Assembly: GCA_937983475.1 (NCBI GenBank)
Contig: CALJZV010000305.1
Location: forward strand, 1 to 17,288
DNA from: an uncultured Verrucomicrobiales bacterium
Lineage (GTDB): Bacteria; Verrucomicrobiota; Verrucomicrobiia; Limisphaerales; JACDHS01
Reading direction: 5' to 3'
Length of the DNA stretch: 17,288 nt
In this document: piece by piece, positions 1 to 6,466 of the stretch
How the letters are laid out: each line of letters begins with the position of its first letter
Numbering within the stretch: position 1 is the stretch's first letter
The notes under the pieces: generated by a model
What the model saw: the letters and a program-made list of their open reading frames with translations, nothing else
Database searches by the model: none
What the model was told of the DNA's origin: nothing
Program-made: the position numbers and the translations under genes

Positions 1-241
1 CGAGCCGATCCGCATCCACGCTGGGATGAGACTGCCGCCCGAGCTCGCGTTTCAAGTCGCGCACCTGCCGGTTCAGTTCTGCCTGTTGGGATCTAAGCTG
101 TTCCACCGCTACGGTGCGTTCCTCCAAGATTTCGTTGGCAGCCGCTATTTGCTGTCGAAGGTGCGCATTCGCATTCTTGATGTTTACGAACAGGGCCGCG
201 CCGCTTCCGAGAATCAGCAGGGCAAGAAAAAGTTTTCTCAT
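1..241 (-). CDS. Membrane-anchored coiled-coil protein, 3' end missing
   Basis: This gene reads leftward from an ATG at 241-239 and leaves the window, so about 80 residues are visible. The start MRKLFLALLILGSGAALFV is a positively charged end plus one hydrophobic helix (residues about 4-19), either a signal anchor or an uncleaved membrane segment. From about residue 24 to 75 the chain is rich in Q, E, R and L in heptad-like spacing, a likely coiled coil. Its ATG overlaps the TGA of the sigma-factor gene (ATGA, 241-238), so translation of the two is probably coupled. The layout (membrane helix, then coiled coil) repeats that of the second half of the sigma-factor protein, so the two products may pair through their coiled coils. 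I cannot name a family. It is not a lipoprotein, as no Cys follows the hydrophobic stretch. Confidence 0.7.
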   Translation of the reverse strand, partial: MRKLFLALLILGSGAALFVNIKNANAHLRQQIAAANEILEERTVAVEQLRSQQAELNRQVRDLKRELGRQSHPSVDADRL

Positions 242-1923
242 CGTTGTTCCTCCGGAGTCAGGCGTGCCCGAGCCTGTTGTTCCAGCCACGTGCGAATACG
301 TTGCCTCACGGCGACCGGAAACGCATCGGAATCGAGATTGTTGTAGGCCCATTCTGCCAGTTCCGGGTCGGCTTCCGGCAGAAAATACGCCAACGGCGAT
401 CCTGGGTTGCCCATGGAATACCGTTCTGTGCCATAATACATTGCCCATGAAAGACCATGTGCATTACTGTAGAGATAAACCATGAATGTCTGTGTTTCTT
501 GATTGGCATCCAGGGCGAGCACCCTGCGCAAAGTATGGCTGCCGTACGCCTTTGTGTCGGACTCGACCATGGGCCAGCGTTCCGGACCAAGAATGCTTTT
601 CGCCGCAGAGAGTAAGTTGTCGGAGGCGTGTTTCGCTTCCTCGCCCAAGCCCGGAACCACGAAAACGATGTTCGTGACGTTTTGCGGTTTCCAGCCACGA
701 CTCCACCGGTTGGTTTCGTAAATCTGAGAGTCAATCATTCGATCCAGGCCGGTAAAATAGTCATTTAGATCACCTTCCAGCGATTCCCGCTCCTTGACCG
801 TCAATCCAAGCATCTCCCGCGCGGGAACGCTGATGTTCCCCGGGGGAGTCACCGGCATGTTGACTTCAAGATCCTCAAGGGCCGCTTGCGGAATCCGCAC
901 AAAGGGCAAATCATCGGGCCAGCGGTAGTCATCGGCAGAAAGCAAACTGCGCAAACGGTTTTTCCAGGCATCCACTTTTGCGCGCGCTTGTTCGTTTTGT
1001 TCCTTGGAAGCCGCCATTTGAAGTCGCTCGGCTTCCAAACGCTGATTCGACGCCAGTAAACGCTCCAGCTCCGCCTGTAACCGATCTTCCTCGGATGTCG
1101 CGGCGGCGAGTCCAGCCTGCACCTGCGCTAAATCGTTTTCAGCCGCTCGCTTTTCTGTCCACTTCCAAGCTACTGGAACAGCCGCAAGCGCCATGCACAA
1201 AACAGCGGTTTTCATTTTGGTCATGCCTGCAAGATGCGAGGCCAGAGCGCCCAATCCAGAAACGGCTGGAACGGCCGCAAGCGCGGATTTCACGACGGCG
1301 CTGGTAGTCGCCGCCGAGGCGGACACGGCCAGATTTTTCAGGGCGGCAACCGCCACGGCGCTGGTCGCGGTGCGGAAGCCGCGTCGCTGGAAAAATTGCG
1401 TCAGCTTTTCAATGGCCGATGCGACCCGCTTTTGCGCGGTGTCCTCGCTGACGCCCAGAGCGGCGCCGACTTCGCGCAGGGAGCGCCCTTCGTAAAAGCG
1501 CAACAGCAGGGCGGCGCGGTCCTTTTCCCGCAACTCCAAGAGAGCGTCATCCAGAAGCGGCGCGATGGCGCGCAGGGCGGTTTGTTCGTCGGAAGCATTC
1601 ATGGTAGTGCCGAGTTGGGCGGCGGTTTCCTCGCGTCGTCGTCGGCGCAGTTCGCCGCGCAGCCAGGCTTTGGACTCCAGAAGCGCGGAGCGATGCAGCC
1701 AGGCGGGAAGCGAATCGTCCGGCGCGAACTGCCAGGCCTTGCGCGCCAGCGCAGTGAAGACGTTTTGAGAAACCTCCTGGGCCGCCCCGGCATCGTCCAG
1801 TTTCCGGACAACCGTGCCGTAAACGAGGTCGATGTGCCGCCGCACCAGGTCGGCAAAGGCGGTCTGGTTTCCTTCCCGGGCAAAGGCTCGCAACAGTTCA
1901 AAATCGGAACGCCGCTGGTTCAA
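238..1923 (-). CDS. ECF-type RNA polymerase sigma factor fused to membrane segment, coiled coil and unknown C-terminal domain
   Basis: The protein has 561 residues, far longer than a normal ECF sigma factor (about 170-200). Sigma region 2 lies at about 20-90 (LVRRHIDLVYGTVVRKL). Region 4 lies at about 125-178 (LREKDRAALLLRFYEGRSLR, then a helix-turn-helix with GVSEDTAQKRV). An Ala/Val-rich linker (185-232) leads to one hydrophobic helix (about 236-254), then a charged coiled coil (258-328) and a C-terminal region (330-561) that I do not recognise. The inferred topology is sigma in the cytoplasm and the C-terminal part across the membrane, so release or signalling through the membrane is plausible. 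The start is TTG: an in-frame stop lies two codons upstream, no ATG is available, and the sigma homology begins at once. It follows a terminator and an AT-rich stretch (about 1965-1990), so it probably has its own promoter. It overlaps the next gene by ATGA. Such fusions are common in Verrucomicrobiota. Confidence 0.9.
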   Translation of the reverse strand: MNQRRSDFELLRAFAREGNQTAFADLVRRHIDLVYGTVVRKLDDAGAAQEVSQNVFTALARKAWQFAPDDSLPAWLHRSALLESKAWLRGELRRRRREETAAQLGTTMNASDEQTALRAIAPLLDDALLELREKDRAALLLRFYEGRSLREVGAALGVSEDTAQKRVASAIEKLTQFFQRRGFRTATSAVAVAALKNLAVSASAATTSAVVKSALAAVPAVSGLGALASHLAGMTKMKTAVLCMALAAVPVAWKWTEKRAAENDLAQVQAGLAAATSEEDRLQAELERLLASNQRLEAERLQMAASKEQNEQARAKVDAWKNRLRSLLSADDYRWPDDLPFVRIPQAALEDLEVNMPVTPPGNISVPAREMLGLTVKERESLEGDLNDYFTGLDRMIDSQIYETNRWSRGWKPQNVTNIVFVVPGLGEEAKHASDNLLSAAKSILGPERWPMVESDTKAYGSHTLRRVLALDANQETQTFMVYLYSNAHGLSWAMYYGTERYSMGNPGSPLAYFLPEADPELAEWAYNNLDSDAFPVAVRQRIRTWLEQQARARLTPEEQR

Positions 1924-1980
1924 AGTTCACCCGGTAGGCTGCCGCTGGCCTGTGAAATCCGAAAAAAATATGACTTTATG

Positions 1981-2031
1981 AAAAAATAAAACCGTTCTTT
2001 GTGCCTACTCGGCCAAGCGAAGAAACGGTTT
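1981..2031 (-). terminator. Rho-independent terminator of the thioesterase gene
   Basis: On the minus strand, 2031-2024 (AAACCGTT) pairs with 1996-1989 (AACGGTTT). The stem continues with CTTCG against CAAAG past a single bulged base. The loop holds the thioesterase stop codon (2007-2005). The stem is followed at 1988-1981 by a T-rich run (TTTATTTTTT). This should end the thioesterase transcript before the sigma-factor gene. Confidence 0.65.
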
Positions 2032-2421
2032 GAGACGCTCCGCCAGCGCTTCAGGGACGCGTTTGGGCTTTTCGTGTAACGAGGTGCAGACATGGCGGGT
2101 TTCGCCTTCCAGCAAAATAACGCCCTGCTGGTTGAGAATGCGGGAGCCGAAATGGACGCGGATTTTTCCCAACTCCGTCAGCCAAACCTCGATGGCCAGA
2201 ACATCGTCATAGCGGGCGGGCGCCTTGTATTTCAACTGAACTTCCACGACCGGGAAAATGGTGTCCTGCTCCTGCAATGCCAGCAGCGTCATGCCCGCGT
2301 GGCGGAAGAACTCGCCGCGCGCTTCCTCCAGCAGATCGAGGTATCGGGCGTAGTATACGTGGTTGCCGACGGTGCAGTCGGCGTAGGTGACGCGGCGCGT
2401 GTGCCGGAAGATTTCTGACAT
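2005..2421 (-). CDS. Acyl-CoA thioesterase-like hotdog protein (4HBT family)
   Basis: The protein has 138 residues, the usual length for a single hotdog-fold thioesterase of the 4-hydroxybenzoyl-CoA thioesterase/YbgC/FadM group. These enzymes hydrolyse acyl-CoA or acyl-ACP in the cytoplasm. The family signature is at residues 12-35: TYADCTVGNHVYYARYLDLL, followed by EEAR. In well-studied members the first block reads D-x-D-x-x-G, and the second Asp (Asp17 of the Pseudomonas enzyme) is catalytic. Here that position is Thr17, so activity or substrate may differ. The frame stays open far upstream, but I chose the ATG at 2421 because family similarity begins there and the upstream part reads through a tRNA-like stretch. 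No Shine-Dalgarno sequence is visible. It ends in a hairpin terminator and is read divergently from the small membrane protein at 2564. Confidence 0.85.
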   Translation of the reverse strand: MSEIFRHTRRVTYADCTVGNHVYYARYLDLLEEARGEFFRHAGMTLLALQEQDTIFPVVEVQLKYKAPARYDDVLAIEVWLTELGKIRVHFGSRILNQQGVILLEGETRHVCTSLHEKPKRVPEALAERLKPFLRLAE

Positions 2422-2449
2422 GGCAGGATTTGACCCGGCGACCTTGAAG
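2419..2449 (-). other. tRNA 3'-part (T-arm) remnant
   Basis: On the minus strand, 2445-2422 reads AAGGTCGCCGGGTCAAATCC then TGCC. This looks like a tRNA variable loop (AGGTC) and T arm: stem GCCGG (2439-2435), loop GTCAAAT (2434-2428, one base from the consensus TTCAAAT) and stem CCTGC (2427-2423). Four of five stem pairs hold, including the conserved closing G-C. In the open frame it would translate as KVAGSNPA, a familiar artefact of translated tRNAs. No anticodon arm or D arm can be folded upstream, so this is a fragment or a chance match, not a working tRNA. Confidence 0.4.
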
Positions 2450-2563
2450 GGGAAAAGAAAAAAATGGTTTTCCAGTGGCGGTTTATTTGACTGGTGGCAT
2501 CGGTGAAGAGCCGAGGCGCTTCTGGGCAGTTGCGCCTCAAGGGAAAAGCGGTATTTTACTGCC

Positions 2564-2773
2564 ATGGATTGGCAGGAAATCATGGCCCTGAGCATCGTGG
2601 CTGCGGCTGCGGCGGGTTTGTTATGGGCGCAGTTCCGGCCCCGGCGGTTGGGCGCAAAACGCGGCTTGCCGTGCGGCACGTGCGTTGGAGCGAGTGCCGC
2701 TTCAACAAGGCAGTCGATCATTGTCCACGGTCGCAAGGGAATGGCACCGCAAGTTTCAGTTAAACCCAAATGA
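2564..2773 (+). CDS. Small single-helix membrane protein with a CGTC motif
   Basis: The protein has 69 residues: one N-terminal membrane helix (about 6-22, EIMALSIVAAAAAGLLW), a basic segment RPRR, then a CxxC pair (Cys37-Gly-Thr-Cys40) and a basic, Ser-rich tail. The layout resembles the small Cys-containing membrane proteins annotated beside the ferrous iron transporter FeoB, but no feo gene is near and there are only two cysteines, so that link is weak. A poor promoter-like pair (TTGCGC at 2530, TATTTT at 2552, 16-base spacing) lies so close to the ATG that the message would be leaderless, and no ribosome binding site is seen. The hydrophobic block followed by positive charge argues for a real gene. 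The function is unknown. Confidence 0.55.
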   Translation: MDWQEIMALSIVAAAAAGLLWAQFRPRRLGAKRGLPCGTCVGASAASTRQSIIVHGRKGMAPQVSVKPK

Positions 2774-2819
2774 GCCTTGCCCCATGAAGCGCGCCCCGTT
2801 AAAGAAAGACCACTGAGCC

Positions 2820-3227
2820 ATGTGCAAGATCAACTCGTCACTCCACCTTACCAAGCGCGCTCAGATGACTCACAACAAGGATACCGACGCCCATTGGGCC
2901 CCGAACACTGATGTGTATGTGACCGACGACGGGTTGGTCATCAAAGTTGAACTGGCAGGTATGCGCCGGGAGGATTTGGAATTGACGATTGAGGGCAACC
3001 GGCTGCGCATCAGCGGTCAGCGTCCTGATGGCAGCCGTGGACCGAAGTGCAAGTTCTTGGTCATGGAGATTCATTACGGTTCCTTTGAAAGCGTGATTGA
3101 TGTGCCCGAGGGGTATGATCCAGGGCAGGCGCGAGCGTCATATCAGAATGGTTTTCTGCGGATTGATGTTCCTGCGGTGGCTCATGCTGTTCAGAAGAAA
3201 TTGTCAACCGGGCTGGCCGGGCGTTGA
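2820..3227 (+). CDS. Small heat-shock protein, Hsp20/alpha-crystallin family
   Basis: This is a holdase-type chaperone of 135 residues from this start, or 120 from the ATG at 2865; the alpha-crystallin domain fills most of it. Counting from the second start, the domain spans about 13-104. It begins WAPNTDVYVTDDGLVIKVEL and has the typical AGMRREDLELTIEGNRLRI strand pattern. The late signature is YGSFESVIDVPEGYD followed by A-S-Y-Q-N-G-F-L-R-I-D-V-P, matching the family G-x-F-x-R and A-x-x-x-N-G-x-L motifs. The N-terminal arm is very short and the tail (VQKKLSTGLAGR) lacks the I-x-I motif that usually drives assembly, so it may form small oligomers. Neither start has a clear ribosome binding site. 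It lies 84 bases before lon on the same strand, a natural protein-quality-control pairing. Confidence 0.9.
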   Translation: MCKINSSLHLTKRAQMTHNKDTDAHWAPNTDVYVTDDGLVIKVELAGMRREDLELTIEGNRLRISGQRPDGSRGPKCKFLVMEIHYGSFESVIDVPEGYDPGQARASYQNGFLRIDVPAVAHAVQKKLSTGLAGR

Positions 3228-3311
3228 CAGTTTCGATGGACGGCCTGACTTAAGTTAAGGGAAATTTCTCTGAACTTTTGGCTGGCGCGGGGCATCTAAT
3301 GGGTAAAGGCC

Positions 3312-4103
3312 ATGTTGACAGCACCCGACACTGAAATCATCAACATCCTGCGCACCTCCGACCTGCCCGAGGGGTCTGCGACGAAAGCGCAAGGCAAGGC
3401 TTTGCCTGATACTCTCCCGATTTTGGGCCTTTCAGACATTGTGGTGTTCCCCGGCATGGCCGTGCCGCTGCTGGTGGATAGCGCCCAAAGCATCCGGCTC
3501 ATTGACGATGTGGTGGCTGGAAACCGGTTTGTGGGGCTGGTGCTTCAACGCAATCCCGAGGCGGAAAATCCCACGCCCGAGGAACTTCATTCCCACGGTT
3601 GCGCGGGACGGGTGCTTAAGATGTTGAAATTTCCCGACGGAACCGTCCGGGTTATGGTCGAGGGACTGCGGCGCTTTCGCATCAAAGAATTCACCGCCGA
3701 AACGCCTTATCTGCTGGCCAAGGTGCAATGGCTCAAGGATGTGACCGACAATTCCGTGGAGCTGACCGCGTTGAGCCGCAACGCCGAGCGGTTGTTCCTG
3801 GATGTGACCAAGCTGTCCCCCACGCTGTCCGAGCAGGTGAAAATCGCCGCCATCAATGTTGAGGAGCCGGGGCGCCTGAGCGATTTGATCGCTGCCAACC
3901 TGAACCTAAGCCTTCAGGAGCGCCAAAACCTTCTGGAAATTGTTTCGGTCAAGGACCGCCTTACCCGGCTCTTGCCTCTGCTCAACCGCGAACTGGAGGT
4001 GCTTACTCTGGGCACCAAGATTCAGAACGAGGTGGTCACCGCCATGTCCAAAAGCCAACGGGACTTCTTCCTGCGCGAGCAGATGCGCGCCATCCATCGG
4101 TAA
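3312..4103 (+). CDS. lon: Lon protease, N-terminal part (gene cut by in-frame stop)
   Basis: Its 263 residues make up the LonN substrate-binding domain (about 35-230, starting LPDTLPILGLSDIVVFPGMA) and the start of the helical linker that leads to the AAA+ module. The frame ends with REQMRAIHR then TAA (4101-4103). In intact Lon proteins this motif continues as E-L-G, and here L-G-D follows in the same frame straight after the stop. A single G-to-T change (GAA to TAA) explains the break. Joined across the stop, the product would be 799 residues, normal for Lon. Alone, this piece has no ATPase or peptidase. The start ATG has only a poorly spaced AAAGG before it. Either the gene is inactivated, the two halves are made separately, or the base is a sequencing error. 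Confidence 0.9.
   Translation: MLTAPDTEIINILRTSDLPEGSATKAQGKALPDTLPILGLSDIVVFPGMAVPLLVDSAQSIRLIDDVVAGNRFVGLVLQRNPEAENPTPEELHSHGCAGRVLKMLKFPDGTVRVMVEGLRRFRIKEFTAETPYLLAKVQWLKDVTDNSVELTALSRNAERLFLDVTKLSPTLSEQVKIAAINVEEPGRLSDLIAANLNLSLQERQNLLEIVSVKDRLTRLLPLLNRELEVLTLGTKIQNEVVTAMSKSQRDFFLREQMRAIHR
4101..4103 (+). other. In-frame TAA stop inside lon
   Basis: The codon order is ATC CAT CGG TAA TTG GGC GAC, read as I-H-R-stop-L-G-D where Lon proteins usually have I-Q-(K/R)-E-L-G. Both odd codons (CAT for CAG, TAA for GAA) differ from the expected ones by G-to-T changes six bases apart. There is no frame shift, and the frame is open for 535 codons afterwards. Confidence 0.9.
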
Positions 4104-5711
4104 TTGGGCGACGCGGATCCCTTCGCGGCCGAGGCCGCCGAGTTGCGCGAGCAGATAGAAACCAAACAACTGCCCGAGGAGGCGGAGAAGGTCGCCCTTA
4201 AAGAACTGGACCGACTTCAGCAGATGCCTCCCGCCGCTGGCGAATACGCGTTAACGCGCAATTATCTCGATTGGCTGATCAACCTGCCTTGGCACGAATC
4301 CACCGAGGACAAGCTGGACTTGGACGCCGCTTCGCAAATTCTCGACGAGCAGCATTACGGTTTGTTCAAGGTCAAGGAGCGCTTGTTGGAATTTCTTTCC
4401 GTCATCAAACTTAAGCAGCAGCTCAAGGGGCCAATTCTTTGCCTGGTCGGCCCGCCAGGCGTGGGCAAAACATCGCTTGGAAAAAGCGTTGCCGACGCGC
4501 TGGGCCGAAAGTTCGCGCGCATCGCGCTGGGTGGCATGCATGACGAGGCGGAAATCCGCGGGCATCGCCGCACCTATGTCGGCGCCATGCCCGGTCGCAT
4601 TGTCCAGGCATTGCGCCGGGTCGAGAGCTGCAACCCGGTCATATTGCTGGATGAACTGGACAAGGTTGGCTCGGACTTCCGGGGCGACCCGGCGGCGGCG
4701 CTGCTGGAGGTGCTTGATCCCGCGCAGAACAGCTCATTTACCGACAACTATCTCGATTTGCCCTTTGACCTGTCGCGGGTGCTTTTTATTACCACGGCCA
4801 ACTGGCTGGACCCGGTTCATCCCGCGCTGCGGGACCGCTTGGAAGTCATTGAGCTGCCCAGTTACACCGAGGCGGAAAAACTTCAGATTGCCCAGCGGCA
4901 CCTTATTCCGCGCCAACTTGAAGAACACGGCGTCAAACGAAAACTGGTCAGGTTCTCCGAAACCGCGTTGCTCAAACTCATCCAGGATTACACCGGCGAG
5001 GCCGGCGTGCGGCAGTTGGAGCGCGAAATTGCCGCACTGATCCGAAAGGCCGCGCGCAAAATTGTTTCCAAGCGCCAGTCGCGCCCGATCTCCATCAAGC
5101 CGAAGGTGCTTGAGGATTTTCTGGGCCCGACCAGGTTCCAGCATGACCTTTGCGAGAAAATCACCGAATGGGGCACCGAAGTTGGGGTGGCCTGGACGCC
5201 CGTCGGCGGGGAAATTCTTTTTATTGAGGCCACCCGCATGCCCGGCAAGGGCAACCTGCTTCTGACAGGTTCGCTCGGCGACATCATGAAGGAAAGCGCG
5301 CAGGCTGCTCTAAGCTTCCTGCGCAGCCAGGCAGGAGCGCTCAAGCTCGATCTTAGCGATTTCGACAAGCACGACATTCACATCCATGTGCCCGCGGGTG
5401 CCACACCCAAGGACGGTCCGAGCGCCGGCCTGACCATTCTTGCGGCGCTGGCGTCATTGTTGACACGGCGGTTGGTTCGTTCGGGGGTTGCCATGACGGG
5501 TGAAATCAGCCTGCGCGGCCGCGTCCTGCGGGTCGGTGGCATCAAAGAGAAAATCCTCGCTGCCGCGCGGTCCGGCATCAAGGAGGTCATCCTGCCCGAC
5601 CAGAACCGAAACGACTGGCTCGATGTGCCCGATGAGGTTCGGGAGAAATTAAAAGTTCACTTTGTGCAGCACATTTCCGAGGTGCTGCCGCTGGCACTGC
5701 AAAGCAAATGA
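4104..5711 (+). CDS. lon: Lon protease, AAA+ ATPase and Ser-Lys peptidase part
   Basis: Its 535 codons follow directly on the TAA and are in frame with the first part. They hold the rest of the linker, the AAA+ module with Walker A GPPGVGKT (residues 116-123) and Walker B VILLDELDK (179-187), and the Lon peptidase domain. The catalytic pair is intact: Ser440 in PKDGPSAG and Lys483 in GGIKEK, 43 residues apart as in E. coli Lon (Ser679/Lys722). This part degrades unfolded or regulatory proteins with ATP. The first codon is TTG, so restart at the stop is conceivable, but no ribosome binding site precedes it. An internal start would lose part of the linker. Full conservation of active-site residues suggests either recent damage or continued use. 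Its stop overlaps the next gene by ATGA (5708-5711). Confidence 0.9.
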   Translation: MGDADPFAAEAAELREQIETKQLPEEAEKVALKELDRLQQMPPAAGEYALTRNYLDWLINLPWHESTEDKLDLDAASQILDEQHYGLFKVKERLLEFLSVIKLKQQLKGPILCLVGPPGVGKTSLGKSVADALGRKFARIALGGMHDEAEIRGHRRTYVGAMPGRIVQALRRVESCNPVILLDELDKVGSDFRGDPAAALLEVLDPAQNSSFTDNYLDLPFDLSRVLFITTANWLDPVHPALRDRLEVIELPSYTEAEKLQIAQRHLIPRQLEEHGVKRKLVRFSETALLKLIQDYTGEAGVRQLEREIAALIRKAARKIVSKRQSRPISIKPKVLEDFLGPTRFQHDLCEKITEWGTEVGVAWTPVGGEILFIEATRMPGKGNLLLTGSLGDIMKESAQAALSFLRSQAGALKLDLSDFDKHDIHIHVPAGATPKDGPSAGLTILAALASLLTRRLVRSGVAMTGEISLRGRVLRVGGIKEKILAAARSGIKEVILPDQNRNDWLDVPDEVREKLKVHFVQHISEVLPLALQSK

Positions 5712-6460
5712 AACCGGTGTTCATCGCATTCATCGCCCTGTTTATGTTCGGGGTTCAGGGCCTTTTCTCCGACATTCCGTCCTCTCGCGAGGAGCGCGAA
5801 GGTCAGGAGCTGGCGGAGGAACTGCGCTCGGCGGTCCCGGAGGAGGACGTCATCCTGACCGGCGTCCTGAAAATCCGCTCCCGCAAGCAGGCCGTGACCA
5901 ATGACATTCCGGTGATCTTCCGCATGGTGGCCGGCGAGCCTTGGGAAGTCATTTACGAAACATTGCCCACGTCGTCCACGCCCCCCGAAAAGCTGATTGT
6001 GCGTCATCACACTGACCAGCCAAACCAGTATTTGTACGCGCGGGCCGCTTCCCCCGGTGCGCCTTTGCCCGCGCTGCGTGAACTGGAACCCGCCGAGGCC
6101 AACATTCCCTTGGCCGGGTCCGATTTCTGGCTCAGCGACCTGGGGTTGGAGTTTCTTCACTGGCCAATCCAGCGCCGGCTCAAGGGCGATATGCGGTTGG
6201 GACGTTCCTGCCACGTTCTGGAAAGCGTCAACCCGGCCGGTGGCAAAGTGGTCCGCGTCAAATCCTACATTGACAGGGAAACCGGTGGCGTCCTGATTGC
6301 CGACGCCTATGACCAAAACGACAGGCCGGTGAAGGAGTTCAGCCTGAGTGGCAGCAGCTTCAAAAAAGTCAATGGCCGGTGGCAATTGGAGAAAATGGAG
6401 ATCTACAACCCACAGGATCGCTCCACCACGGTCCTGAAATTCGACCTTGAAGGAAATTAA
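5708..6460 (+). CDS. Exported LolA-like outer-membrane lipoprotein-sorting-type protein
   Basis: The protein has 250 residues. A signal peptide covers about 1-21 (MKPVFIAFIALFMFGVQGLF), with no lipobox Cys. The rest is alternating short strands. It carries a G-S-D-F-W-L-S-D-L block at 137-145 and an ending in which strands repeat charged and aromatic residues (GRWQLEKMEIYNPQDRSTTV), typical of the 'outer membrane lipoprotein-sorting protein' family with a LolA/LolB-like half-barrel. Members sit in the periplasm and are thought to bind a lipid or lipid-modified protein; the exact partner is not known. It overlaps lon by four bases and precedes the TPR membrane gene by six bases, so the three genes are probably co-transcribed. 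The family call rests on overall pattern, hence moderate confidence. Confidence 0.7.
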   Translation: MKPVFIAFIALFMFGVQGLFSDIPSSREEREGQELAEELRSAVPEEDVILTGVLKIRSRKQAVTNDIPVIFRMVAGEPWEVIYETLPTSSTPPEKLIVRHHTDQPNQYLYARAASPGAPLPALRELEPAEANIPLAGSDFWLSDLGLEFLHWPIQRRLKGDMRLGRSCHVLESVNPAGGKVVRVKSYIDRETGGVLIADAYDQNDRPVKEFSLSGSSFKKVNGRWQLEKMEIYNPQDRSTTVLKFDLEGN

Positions 6461-6466
6461 AACACC

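Noticed and set aside
2530..2557. Promoter-like TTGCGC/TATTTT before the small membrane gene
   Set aside because: It matches the consensus at only 3 and 4 of 6 bases, too weak to list as a feature.
2422..2769. Upstream extension of the thioesterase frame (to 254 residues)
   Set aside because: The extra 116 residues have no domain, overlap the small membrane gene in antisense and read through the tRNA-like stretch.
3270..3300. Possible promoter before lon (CTGAAC and TCTAAT)
   Set aside because: The 19-base spacing is poor and the -35 match weak. No CIRCE element or heat-shock sigma site was found for hsp20 or lon.
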